DNA of 41,245 nt from the IMG/VR virus record IMGVR_UViG_3300034375_003792, positions 1-41,245 of that record; one strand, given 5' to 3'. The stretch's first letter is position 1. The number at the start of each line of letters is the position of its first letter. A program made the position numbers and the translations under genes. The notes beneath the pieces were generated by a model. That model did not search any database. It worked only from the letters and a program-made list of their open reading frames with translations, and had not been told where the DNA came from. The DNA comes from a virus. Below, in pieces: positions 34,927 through 41,149 of this stretch.

Positions 34927-34944
34927 CTGTTTTACATCACTAAC

Positions 34945-35700
34945 TTACAGATAATCAATCACTTGCGAGTGATCAACATTGTCAATTAATTTCTGTACAG
35001 CTTGCTTTTTTAGCTCGCTTACACGTACATAATTACTGACACCATCTATATTTAATTTAGCCGCGATTTGTTTAGCTGTATGCTTATCGCAGTCAAGTCC
35101 GTAGCTTAACCTTAAAACCTCGTATTCTTTTTCAGTAAGATGTTTTAACAGTAAGCTTTTCAAATAGCTATTTAACAAAGCTATATTATATGGCTCTGAT
35201 TTATCTGCTATTTGATGTATCATTTGCTCACCTTCATCATTAGCCGGTTGAGCATCTATAGATAAAAACATAGAATTAAAAAACATTTCAACCATCTTTT
35301 TATCTTTAGGGTTTTTACGTATCTCATTAATTTTATGTTCTGGTATACGTATGTCACCTCTGTGCATATCTATGCGGCGTCTGATACCGCCTTTAATACG
35401 TTTACTAAAAAACGATTTTAAAGTTTTTTCTATGTCTTCAGAATCATGTAGCACGGTCCAGTCAAGTTTGTCAACTGCTTTCACTAAAGACTCACTACCG
35501 ATTTGTATTAGATCGTTTATAGTAAGAACACCTGAAGCTTGTTGGCTAGTTGAAAACTTACGTGCTAAATTTTCAACTAATGGTAAAAATTTAACTACAA
35601 GTTCGTTACGACCATATTTTTCATATGATTTTACTACAGGCATAGATCTTTTTAAATCTTCTTTATACCTAATATAGTTTTGTACATTGTACTTTCTCAT
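34945..35700 (-). CDS. Phage-encoded sigma-70 family sigma factor
   Basis: This 251-residue protein has a region 2-like segment at 33-112: ELVVKFLPLVENLARKFS, DLIQIGSESLVKAVDKLDW and FFSKRIKGGIRRRID, covering core binding and -10 recognition. IRIPEH at 117-122 recalls the start of region 3. Residues 185-238 are region 4-like: KHLTEKEYEVLRLSYGLD followed by an HTH (TAKQIAAKLNIDGVSNYVRV). It should redirect host RNA polymerase to phage promoters, probably middle or late ones. No phage RNA polymerase is visible, which makes this factor a leading candidate for late-gene control. Confidence 0.85.
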   Translation of the reverse strand: MRKYNVQNYIRYKEDLKRSMPVVKSYEKYGRNELVVKFLPLVENLARKFSTSQQASGVLTINDLIQIGSESLVKAVDKLDWTVLHDSEDIEKTLKSFFSKRIKGGIRRRIDMHRGDIRIPEHKINEIRKNPKDKKMVEMFFNSMFLSIDAQPANDEGEQMIHQIADKSEPYNIALLNSYLKSLLLKHLTEKEYEVLRLSYGLDCDKHTAKQIAAKLNIDGVSNYVRVSELKKQAVQKLIDNVDHSQVIDYL

Positions 35701-35852
35701 ACTAGTTCTTCTATTACACCGATTACTTCGCTGCTAATTAGAACCCAAGCTGCTAACTCTATGTCAATAAATAAAAAGCAATAGCCTCCTACTCTTATAA
35801 CACTCTTTGTCATGCTAGCCCAGAAATGTTTGTCTGCGTCTGGATATTTCAT
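35697..35852 (-). CDS. Small hydrophobic protein, 51 residues
   Basis: This short ORF fills the gap upstream of the sigma gene, with ATGA overlaps at both ends. The product begins MKYPDADKHFWASMTKSVIR, then a hydrophobic stretch (VGGYCFLFIDIELAAWVLIS) and VIGVIEELV at the end. It looks like a one-span membrane protein. A pattern ending in SE.xGIVEEL occurs in small proteins of other marine phages, from memory. Function unknown. Confidence 0.6.
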   Translation of the reverse strand: MKYPDADKHFWASMTKSVIRVGGYCFLFIDIELAAWVLISSEVIGVIEELV

Positions 35853-36469
35853 AGTTGTGAATTTAAAAGTTCTTTTTCTTTCTTTAGTTCTTGTGTCATG
35901 TTTCTATAAATAGTACGAGCTGAACAATTAAAATAACTTGCTAGTTTTTTAACAGTTATAGTTTGTTTCATCTCGTTTAATGCTAGCATAGCATCATAGA
36001 TATCATCTGCAGCTACAGCTTTAGATCTACCTATGATACTACCTACAATACTTAGTTTTTCACTTACCTCAAGCCCACACGTATCGTTAAATATAACTTT
36101 ACGCAACTTGTTTTTTGGCGGATATTCTAAGTCATACATGCTAACATCATAAATAATGTTCTTAAACAATTGCTCTGATACATTAAATGTAATAAAGCCA
36201 TTAGATTTATTTACTATGTGTCTTGCAATATACTCAAACTTATCTTGATCAAGCTGAGGATTTAAATACCACAATACAAGCAAATGCCATTTAAGAGATT
36301 TATAAGTTGTAATTTTAGCTCTAGTTCTAAACAACTCGTAACACTCGTGTGTACCGTTATGATACACCACGCCCCAGTCGTATACTTCATCTGGCTTATC
36401 CGTTATTGGATCTCGCCTGTATACGATGCGGTTGTTGATTAGTAACTTTAAGTTTCTGTCTTGTGACAT
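35849..36469 (-). CDS. HTH-containing phage regulator or replication-associated protein
   Basis: This 206-residue protein has a C-terminal helix-turn-helix at about 170-195 (TVKKLASYFNCSARTIYRNM), where KKLASYF and ARTIYRNM would be the turn-flanking and recognition helices. The N-terminal 150 residues have no recognised domain but are conserved-looking (HLLVLWYLNPQLDQDKF). It lies two genes upstream of the sigma factor, so a transcription role is plausible; a replication-origin role cannot be excluded. Confidence 0.6.
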   Translation of the reverse strand: MSQDRNLKLLINNRIVYRRDPITDKPDEVYDWGVVYHNGTHECYELFRTRAKITTYKSLKWHLLVLWYLNPQLDQDKFEYIARHIVNKSNGFITFNVSEQLFKNIIYDVSMYDLEYPPKNKLRKVIFNDTCGLEVSEKLSIVGSIIGRSKAVAADDIYDAMLALNEMKQTITVKKLASYFNCSARTIYRNMTQELKKEKELLNSQL

Positions 36470-36476
36470 TAGCCTA

Positions 36477-36599
36477 TTACTCCTTATTATTAGGGGCTGT
36501 TGTCACAGCCTCTTCAGGTTTTAAAGTACACACAATTATGTGTTCTTTTAAAAATTCTTCTTCTCTTAATTTAGTAAATAACTCTTTTGTTTTTCCCAT
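36477..36599 (-). CDS. Small protein, 40 residues
   Basis: This ORF starts MGKTKELFTKLREEEFLKEH and ends TTAPNNKE, with a charged amphipathic helix first. It sits in the 171-base gap between two larger genes and ends just before the next start (8 bases). No family is recognised. It is more convincing than the overlapping 28-codon ORF in the same gap because of its central position and better composition. Confidence 0.5.
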   Translation of the reverse strand: MGKTKELFTKLREEEFLKEHIIVCTLKPEEAVTTAPNNKE

Positions 36600-36640
36600 T
36601 ATCTTTAGGTTTTTGTTTCTTTTTCTGAAAACTTTTGATC

Positions 36641-37141
36641 TTATGCGCTATATTCATATAGTTTACGGTGATCATGTGGTCGTACAATGATTTGCTCATT
36701 TTTGTTTGCTACTTTATATTTATCTTGTTCATAATAGTTCCAATAGGCAGTTATGCTACATCCGGGTACTTTGTACTCGTCAGGCATACATTGCGGTGGT
36801 TCTGTAAACACCACAGATTCGATACCATCAGGACAAAAGCGTAATGCATCTTTGCATTTATCTATTGACATATGTACTTTGCCATAGCGTTTTGTATACT
36901 CTTGCCCTAATGCTATCATGTGCTCGTATAACCAATAATAGTTTGGTCTGCTTTCTCTAGCCCATATCGTTGACGGATGGTTTAGATGCGCCTGCCTATA
37001 TGGCACATCGTCAGGATTACCATACACGTGATGAGCTGTGCAAAGCATTTGAGCGGATTCCAATATCATCTTTACTTTATGCTTGTCATAAAAATAACTA
37101 GCAGCTTTGTAAGGATCTCGATCTAGATAAAATATATTCAT
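36641..37141 (-). CDS. Conserved phage protein with DKHKVKM/NHPSTIWAR signature, unknown function
   Basis: This 166-residue protein contains DKHKVKMILESAQMLCTAHH (19-38), HLNHPSTIWARESRPNYYWLY (52-72), TKRYGKVH and FTEPPQCMPDEYK. These segments define a family I recognise as widespread in phages and mostly unannotated. The many conserved His, Cys, Arg and Trp suggest an enzyme or nucleic-acid-binding protein, but I see no known catalytic motif. It lies in the replication region two genes downstream of ligase, so a DNA-related role is possible. Confidence 0.7.
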   Translation of the reverse strand: MNIFYLDRDPYKAASYFYDKHKVKMILESAQMLCTAHHVYGNPDDVPYRQAHLNHPSTIWARESRPNYYWLYEHMIALGQEYTKRYGKVHMSIDKCKDALRFCPDGIESVVFTEPPQCMPDEYKVPGCSITAYWNYYEQDKYKVANKNEQIIVRPHDHRKLYEYSA

Positions 37142-37224
37142 TCGTATAATTTATCCAACAAGATATTAGCTACTTCTTCGCTAATCATATTTTCAGCATA
37201 AAGCTTCCATATTAATTTACTCAT
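37138..37224 (-). CDS. Tiny protein, 28 residues
   Basis: It starts MSKLIWKLYAENMISEEVAN and ends ILLDKLYE. It overlaps the ligase stop by 8 bases at its start and the next ATG by 4 bases at its end, so it exactly bridges two genes. The same short helix, with ISEEVANILL, is familiar from related phages. It could be a translation-coupling peptide or a small binding protein. Confidence 0.55.
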   Translation of the reverse strand: MSKLIWKLYAENMISEEVANILLDKLYE

Positions 37225-38080
37225 AATCTCGAATACATTTAAACAACGGGTGACGATAGTTACCTGCTTTAGTTCGTTCGAAATAAGTAAATGTAGCACG
37301 TTTACCAATATAGTCGTGTACATTATCTAGTATATTTGCTAGATCTTTGTAGTTGTAACCTTTACCTGGTGGACAACCGAACTCAATACCGTTGTCGTCC
37401 ATCATAAAGAACTTGCCAAGTGTGCCAGTACGTTTACCTTTGCCAGCTTCATAACCTACAATTGTGGCTTCATCATCGCTGAAGTCTTTGAATTTTTGTA
37501 AGTTGTAGCTACGTTTTTGCTCATAAGCACCGTTAAGTCTTAGTATAGAGCCTTCGTAACCTTGCTTTAAAAAACCATCATAATGCATATTAGCAGCTTC
37601 TTCATACTTGTTAACTAAGTGAGTTTCAACAGGTATAACTACATTTGACCATAAATCTTTGTTTGACCTTAGCCACGTGATTCTTGCTTCATAACCAATA
37701 AACGGAATAATGTAGTCATACACGTGGTATTGTATTATATTTGCTGCGTTTCGGCGGTCCTCGTCAGTCGGTTTTTGTTTTCTGACTAACGATATGATTT
37801 GCTCAAAATCGTCTCTTAGATCATGATTATACAACTCACCGTCTAGTACAACATCTGGGTTTGCACTAAAAAAATCACGCAAGCTTTTTAATATGTGTTT
37901 TAAGTTTTTAAACTCTTTGCCTGTACGTGAATAAGCTCTGATAACATCAGCGTTAACTGTATCATCAAATTCTCTACGTATTAAACAACGCACGCCGTCA
38001 AGCTTAGGTTGTATAAATACAGGCTCGGTAAAGTCAATTTTTTGATCATTAACTTTATGAGCCAACATAGGTTTTATCAT
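37217..38080 (-). CDS. ATP-dependent DNA ligase
   Basis: This 287-residue protein has the nucleotidyltransferase motifs: adenylated lysine K26 in QPKLDGVR (motif I), E82 in VVLDGELY (motif III), YEGSIL (175-180, motif IV) and LQKFKD (194-199, motif V). A short OB-fold remains at the C-terminus (GKRTGTLGKFFM…FTYFER). It is a compact phage ligase that joins Okazaki fragments and nicks. It directly follows a small UVR-like protein, with a four-base overlap (ATGA). Confidence 0.93.
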   Translation of the reverse strand: MIKPMLAHKVNDQKIDFTEPVFIQPKLDGVRCLIRREFDDTVNADVIRAYSRTGKEFKNLKHILKSLRDFFSANPDVVLDGELYNHDLRDDFEQIISLVRKQKPTDEDRRNAANIIQYHVYDYIIPFIGYEARITWLRSNKDLWSNVVIPVETHLVNKYEEAANMHYDGFLKQGYEGSILRLNGAYEQKRSYNLQKFKDFSDDEATIVGYEAGKGKRTGTLGKFFMMDDNGIEFGCPPGKGYNYKDLANILDNVHDYIGKRATFTYFERTKAGNYRHPLFKCIRDYE

Positions 38081-38322
38081 AATTTTCTTATTATATTTTC
38101 TAATTTACTAATTTTATTCTTGATTATAGCTGCTTTCTCGTACTCTTCAGTATCTTCATACTGTGACATTAGCGTCATAAGTCTAGCTATTTCAGCTACA
38201 ATCATTTGTTCGTCTGTAGCAGCAGGCAAAGCAGATACTTCAAACTCATCAGAGTTAAACATCTTATCAACAATAGCATCTGCTACCTTTTCTGCTAAAT
38301 AATCTAGTTCTTTTTTAGTCAT
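38077..38322 (-). CDS. Small helical protein with UVR-like motif
   Basis: This 81-residue protein ends in EYEKAAIIKNKISKLENIIRKL, which matches the UVR motif pattern (EyEkAa.iRdkI..Le) that mediates protein contacts in UvrB, UvrC, ClpC and McsA. The N-terminal part (YLAEKVADAIVDKMFNSDEF) is another helix. It overlaps the ligase start by 4 bases. It might tether ligase or a repair or Clp protein; that is inference. Confidence 0.6.
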   Translation of the reverse strand: MTKKELDYLAEKVADAIVDKMFNSDEFEVSALPAATDEQMIVAEIARLMTLMSQYEDTEEYEKAAIIKNKISKLENIIRKL

Positions 38323-38849
38323 TACATACTATTTTTTAGTATATCTATTATTTTATTTGCGTTTGCATACGAAAGATTTACTTTAAGTGACTCACTATTC
38401 TCGTCATATCTAGTTTCATTGTTAGCGAAATCAGTATAATCCATAGGCTCATCTTGATTCATATATCTTGATATTACTTTTTCAGGTGTTAGTACAAATA
38501 CATTTTCACTGTTGTACTGGTCGTAACAACTAATCCATATATCTTTTTTACCTGACCAAATAATATAAGTATATTGATGGTCAATAGACTCTGGCGACGG
38601 ATATAAGTAGCAACTGTCATAGTACATATCGCGAACTAGCTTAGCTGCCATTGCGCTACCATCTATTCTACCGTTAGTATGTACCCAATTAGCTAACTGT
38701 ACACCTTGCCACTCAGGATAACCATCATGATGTAAATACATATTTACATAGCTGTGGCTAATAAAATGAACTGGATTGTCTGCAAAACCAAGAGCATATT
38801 TTTCAGCATGCTCTCGATCAACAACCATTGTTAAGTTTCTTGTTGCCAT
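38322..38849 (-). CDS. Conserved phage protein beginning ATRNLTMVV, unknown function
   Basis: This 175-residue protein starts MATRNLTMVVDREHAEKYAL and has YLHHDGYPEWQG (38-49), which resembles the GTRNLT…QWDGYP..QG proteins common in phages and bacteria but not characterised. The remainder is acidic and aromatic with no enzyme motif. It is close-packed with neighbours on both sides. Function unknown. Confidence 0.7.
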   Translation of the reverse strand: MATRNLTMVVDREHAEKYALGFADNPVHFISHSYVNMYLHHDGYPEWQGVQLANWVHTNGRIDGSAMAAKLVRDMYYDSCYLYPSPESIDHQYTYIIWSGKKDIWISCYDQYNSENVFVLTPEKVISRYMNQDEPMDYTDFANNETRYDENSESLKVNLSYANANKIIDILKNSM

Positions 38850-38850
38850 A

Positions 38851-38985
38851 TTATTTAAATTTAGCTGCGACTTCTTTTATTTGTCTTATGTCTACTGAAG
38901 TAAGTCCGGGTGTTTTACCTGCATACATGTGTAGCACATGGTGAACAAATATGCAATCGCTTTCTGTTAGTTTAATTGTCTTCAT
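38851..38985 (-). CDS. Small protein, 44 residues
   Basis: This ORF fills the gap between the TRNLT protein and the next gene: its start overlaps the upstream stop, and its own stop falls 2 bases before the downstream ATG. The product begins MKTIKLTESDCIFVHHVLHM and ends with a helix (SVDIRQIKEVAAKF). No domain is recognised. Overlaps and composition support it as a gene. Confidence 0.55.
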   Translation of the reverse strand: MKTIKLTESDCIFVHHVLHMYAGKTPGLTSVDIRQIKEVAAKFK

Positions 38986-39176
38986 AACCCTGATTTATGT
39001 AAGAAGTAATTATATACTTCGGGTATATGTTTCTTGTAGTAAGGTTGTTCTTGAGCAACCCAACGTTTAAGGCTTTGCTTATCCATGAATGGAGCGCACA
39101 TATCGAATATAGGTTCTATGTCATCGATGAAGTCACCGACTGTCCAACCTTCCCATATATGTTTATCTCTATTCAT
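38982..39176 (-). CDS. Conserved small phage protein (IWEGWTVGDFI)
   Basis: This 64-residue protein starts MNRDKHIWEGWTVGDFIDDI and ends QPYYKKHIPEVYNYFLHKSG. IWEGWTVGDFI and QPYYKK.IPEV are recognised in other phages as a small family with no known role. It overlaps both neighbours by 4 to 8 bases, so it is probably translated in series with them. Confidence 0.7.
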   Translation of the reverse strand: MNRDKHIWEGWTVGDFIDDIEPIFDMCAPFMDKQSLKRWVAQEQPYYKKHIPEVYNYFLHKSGL

Positions 39177-39363
39177 TTTCTTCTATAATTCGTTGGATTT
39201 CATCTTCGTTGTCTACAATAACCTGTCCTAGCTCTAAAAAATCTCTAAGAGCTAAAAGTTCGTAGTCACTTAAATCATTTGTTTCGCCATATTCAATAGC
39301 GTTTAAACAATCGTTCATGTCTTTTACCGTGTTTTCGAAACGGCAATAACTCATGTTAGGCAT
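39169..39363 (-). CDS. Conserved small phage protein (MSYCRFENT)
   Basis: This 64-residue acidic protein starts MPNMSYCRFENTVKDMNDCL. The MSYCRFENT…DL.DC motif is frequent in small phage proteins of unknown role. The alternative start at M4 would remove only three residues. The remainder is a helical acidic tail. It is the first gene downstream of the tRNA-like element at 39385-39478. Confidence 0.7.
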   Translation of the reverse strand: MPNMSYCRFENTVKDMNDCLNAIEYGETNDLSDYELLALRDFLELGQVIVDNEDEIQRIIEENE

Positions 39364-39384
39364 AATAATTAATTTTAAAGTTAG

Positions 39385-39478
39385 AAGACGTGATAGGAAT
39401 CGAACCTATATCACTGTGCCAAGTAAACATCTTGCCAAAGCTCAGAATACAAAGCAACAGCCCAACCATTTCACGCCT
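39385..39478 (-). tRNA. tRNA-like gene, type II size, isotype unresolved
   Basis: The 94-base element has a 7-bp acceptor stem (AGGCGTG with CACGTCT, one G·T) and a T arm ATAGG-TTCGATT-CCTAT. The middle is atypical. It can form a CAAG/CTTG stem with loop ATGTTTA (Asn-like GTT after T33). It can alternatively form a weaker GCTT/GAGC stem, with CAAG/CTTG then being a long variable arm. A regular D arm is not visible. It shares GGCGTGAAATGG at its 5' end with the element at 41076-41149. The T arm and acceptor make a tRNA-derived RNA likely; amino-acid identity is not assigned. Confidence 0.55.
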
Positions 39479-39487
39479 AGTTAGACA

Positions 39488-39736
39488 CTAATCTAATAGT
39501 GTCATGTACGCTTTAGGATTCGCTGATCTAAACCAGTCAAGTCCTTTACGTGTAATATCATAATGTCCAGTCATTTGACTACCCATAATTAAGTCATACA
39601 TCGCAACTTCGTTGGGTGATAGCATAGCTGACTCGCCTGATAAAGGGTTAGTCACTGTTTCCCATTGCGTGTATGTAGCGCCATCATACCATTTTGGTAA
39701 TGGTTTTTGGCCTGTATCATTATTCTTCCCACTCAT
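39488..39736 (-). CDS. Small phage protein of unknown function, 82 residues
   Basis: The start chosen is MSGKNNDTGQKPLPKWYDGA, since the four upstream in-frame residues are only extra overlap. It contains a Gly/Pro-rich first part, then LSGESAMLSPNEVAMYDLI and YDITRKGLDWFRSANP, a helical segment that may be a small winged-helix-like unit. This is tentative. It overlaps the preceding acidic gene by 17 bases and lies just upstream of the tRNA-like gene. Confidence 0.6.
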   Translation of the reverse strand: MSGKNNDTGQKPLPKWYDGATYTQWETVTNPLSGESAMLSPNEVAMYDLIMGSQMTGHYDITRKGLDWFRSANPKAYMTLLD

Positions 39737-40169
39737 ATCCGTCATCAATTAGCTTTTCAATTAGCTCTTGTCTTTTGTCATTGTAGTACTCTTCGTACAC
39801 ATTTAGTACAACATCTTCAAACTCGTAGTTATCATCGTTGAGTTCTTGAAAGTAAATAACCATACCATCTGTCATAGCGTCTTGCATTTTTTCAAGCCAA
39901 TCGCTTTCATAATAGTATACGTCTTCATTAATTGAAGGATGTTTGTCGTCATCTGTAGCGATCCATACTTCATAACCATCAGATGTTGTTTCTGTATAGA
40001 ACATCATCTCCGGGTTTTTATTCCAACCATCTGTAATTTCAAAGTCAAAATGGTCTTTAGTACGCTCAAGCATAACAGCAAAGCTAGTATCTTCAGCTAC
40101 AGTGACATTGTCTTCTGCAAGTAATTGCTGCACAAGCTCTTCGTCTAGTTTTAATTTATTATCTGTCAT
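39720..40169 (-). CDS. Acidic protein of unknown function
   Basis: This 149-residue protein is very acidic, rich in Asp/Glu/Tyr (YYYESDWLEKMQDAM; DDNYEFEDVVLNVYEEYYN). Such composition is typical of DNA-mimic proteins that inhibit host nucleases or nucleoid proteins, but also of many ordinary phage proteins, so no function is claimed. It sits in the early region where anti-host proteins are usual. It overlaps its neighbours by 11 and 17 bases. Confidence 0.65.
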   Translation of the reverse strand: MTDNKLKLDEELVQQLLAEDNVTVAEDTSFAVMLERTKDHFDFEITDGWNKNPEMMFYTETTSDGYEVWIATDDDKHPSINEDVYYYESDWLEKMQDAMTDGMVIYFQELNDDNYEFEDVVLNVYEEYYNDKRQELIEKLIDDGYEWEE

Positions 40170-40509
40170 TGTTATTCCATTTAAAATAGTTCTTCATTAT
40201 ATACTTTAGAATATATTTTAGTCTAGATTCTTCGTTGTATATCATAATACGCTTTTTGCTTTTTGTTTCATAAAGCTTACCGTCCCATCCAACTGCCTTA
40301 TAATCAACGCTATACGTCTTGTTTATTTGGTATATTGAGTGGCAATTTCTGTCTATACGAACATAACCTCTTTTGTAAGAATAAAATCTCACTGGTTTTC
40401 TTCGTATTTTAAACGGTGTTTCAAAAGCTCTTGTGCCATTAGCCTTCTGCCGCGAAGTCGTAATTTCGTTGATACCCAAGGATTTCATCAACGTAACTGT
40501 GTTTTCCAT
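40159..40509 (-). CDS. Basic protein of unknown function
   Basis: This 116-residue protein contains KANGTRAFETPFKIRRK, FYSYKRGYVRID, YQINKTY and a basic aromatic end. Similar PKANG..AFETPF…GYVR…YQINKTY proteins occur in other marine phages, from memory. The start at M8 (MKSLGIN, 40,488) is a fair alternative and reduces the 71-base overlap with the upstream gene. Function unknown. Confidence 0.6.
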   Translation of the reverse strand: MENTVTLMKSLGINEITTSRQKANGTRAFETPFKIRRKPVRFYSYKRGYVRIDRNCHSIYQINKTYSVDYKAVGWDGKLYETKSKKRIMIYNEESRLKYILKYIMKNYFKWNNNDR

Positions 40510-40714
40510 AATCTTTTTCTATTAAAGTTGCTATATAATTCCATGCATCGAAGTCTCTTAGTTGAGAATCCAATGTAGCTTGTAATTGCTCTTCGTCAAA
40601 TACACTTGACACTTTGCCTTCTAGTTGAAGTCTAGTTTGAGCCATTTCGATAGATAACTGATGCATATTTGCAAAAGCTTTATCGTGTGCTTGTAATTTA
40701 GTTGAATCAGTCAT
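40439..40714 (-). CDS. Helical protein of unknown function, 91 residues
   Basis: The start chosen is MTDSTKLQAHDKAFANMHQL; upstream in-frame sequence overlaps the next gene and looks non-coding. It is mainly helical, with Gln/Glu-rich stretches (EEQLQATLDSQLRDFDAW), and ends RNYDFAAEG. MTMTDS, two codons earlier, is an equal alternative. It overlaps the preceding gene by 8 bases. No family is recognised. Confidence 0.6.
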   Translation of the reverse strand: MTDSTKLQAHDKAFANMHQLSIEMAQTRLQLEGKVSSVFDEEQLQATLDSQLRDFDAWNYIATLIEKDYGKHSYVDEILGYQRNYDFAAEG

Positions 40715-40958
40715 TGTCATCAAATATATGCTCGCACCATAATAGATCATAGATGTCAAGATTGTATAACTTTGTGTCAGAAAACGTATGCAATGAGCGT
40801 ACATCGCCAATTGTTAAGTCACTGACAAACTTAGTTTTGTCTAGTTTAGCAAATAAACTGCGTACTGCTGCAGAGTATTTACGGTCATTAGACTCAAGCT
40901 TTGCTTTGATATCTGGTTTAAGCCGTTGTTTAAGTGTTTTAATTTTAGTCATAATCAT
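40707..40958 (-). CDS. Small helical protein of unknown function, 83 residues
   Basis: It starts MIMTKIKTLKQRLKPDIKAK, and M3 is an equally good start. It contains a basic N-terminal helix, then TIGDVRSLHTFSDTKLYNLD and an acidic end DDND. Similar KTLK.RLKP… starts occur in other phage early proteins, from memory. Its 3' end overlaps the next gene by 8 bases, so translation is probably coupled. Confidence 0.6.
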   Translation of the reverse strand: MIMTKIKTLKQRLKPDIKAKLESNDRKYSAAVRSLFAKLDKTKFVSDLTIGDVRSLHTFSDTKLYNLDIYDLLWCEHIFDDND

Positions 40959-40963
40959 ATATA

Positions 40964-41065
40964 TTATCCATTAGATAATGTATTTTGTTTGTAATATAGT
41001 GGTGACCAACCTGTGAGCAATGTCTTAAGCTTCTCACGATGGATGCAGCGTGTGACTAATTCCAT
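40964..41065 (-). CDS. Possible tiny protein, 33 residues
   Basis: This ORF lies between the tRNA-like element and the 83-residue gene: MELVTRCIHREKLKTLLTGW then SPLYYKQNTLSNG. It fills most of an otherwise unexplained 117-base gap, with 5 bases to the next start. No family is recognised and the length alone is weak evidence. The space could instead be leader or promoter sequence for the early operon. Confidence 0.35.
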   Translation of the reverse strand: MELVTRCIHREKLKTLLTGWSPLYYKQNTLSNG

Positions 41066-41075
41066 CAGTCTGTAG

Positions 41076-41149
41076 TGGACGTGGCAGGAATCGAACCTGC
41101 GTGATCAAGTGGACGTTAACTTATCCCTTGAGCTATCCATTTCACGCCC
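41076..41149 (-). tRNA. tRNA-like gene, 74 bases, isotype unresolved
   Basis: The acceptor stem GGGCGTG pairs with CACGTCC (one G·T), with discriminator A. The T arm is GCAGG-TTCGATT-CCTGC, and length is normal for a type I tRNA. The D and anticodon regions are unusual. AAATGG follows the acceptor stem, and the best central fold is TCAAG/CTTGA extended by GGA/TCC with a bulged A, leaving a 10-base loop. A weaker TAAGT/ACTTG fold leaves an 8-base loop with ACG. The same GGCGTGAAATGG start occurs in the element at 39385. ACGTCCACT appears twice, in the anticodon region and at the 3' end. A tRNA-derived RNA is likely; a functional anticodon is not proven. Confidence 0.55.

Noticed and set aside
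36571-36657. 28-codon Lys-rich ORF (MNIAHKIKSFQKKKQK…) overlapping two genes
   Set aside because: It overlaps the better-placed 40-codon ORF for almost a third of its length and its composition is low-complexity.
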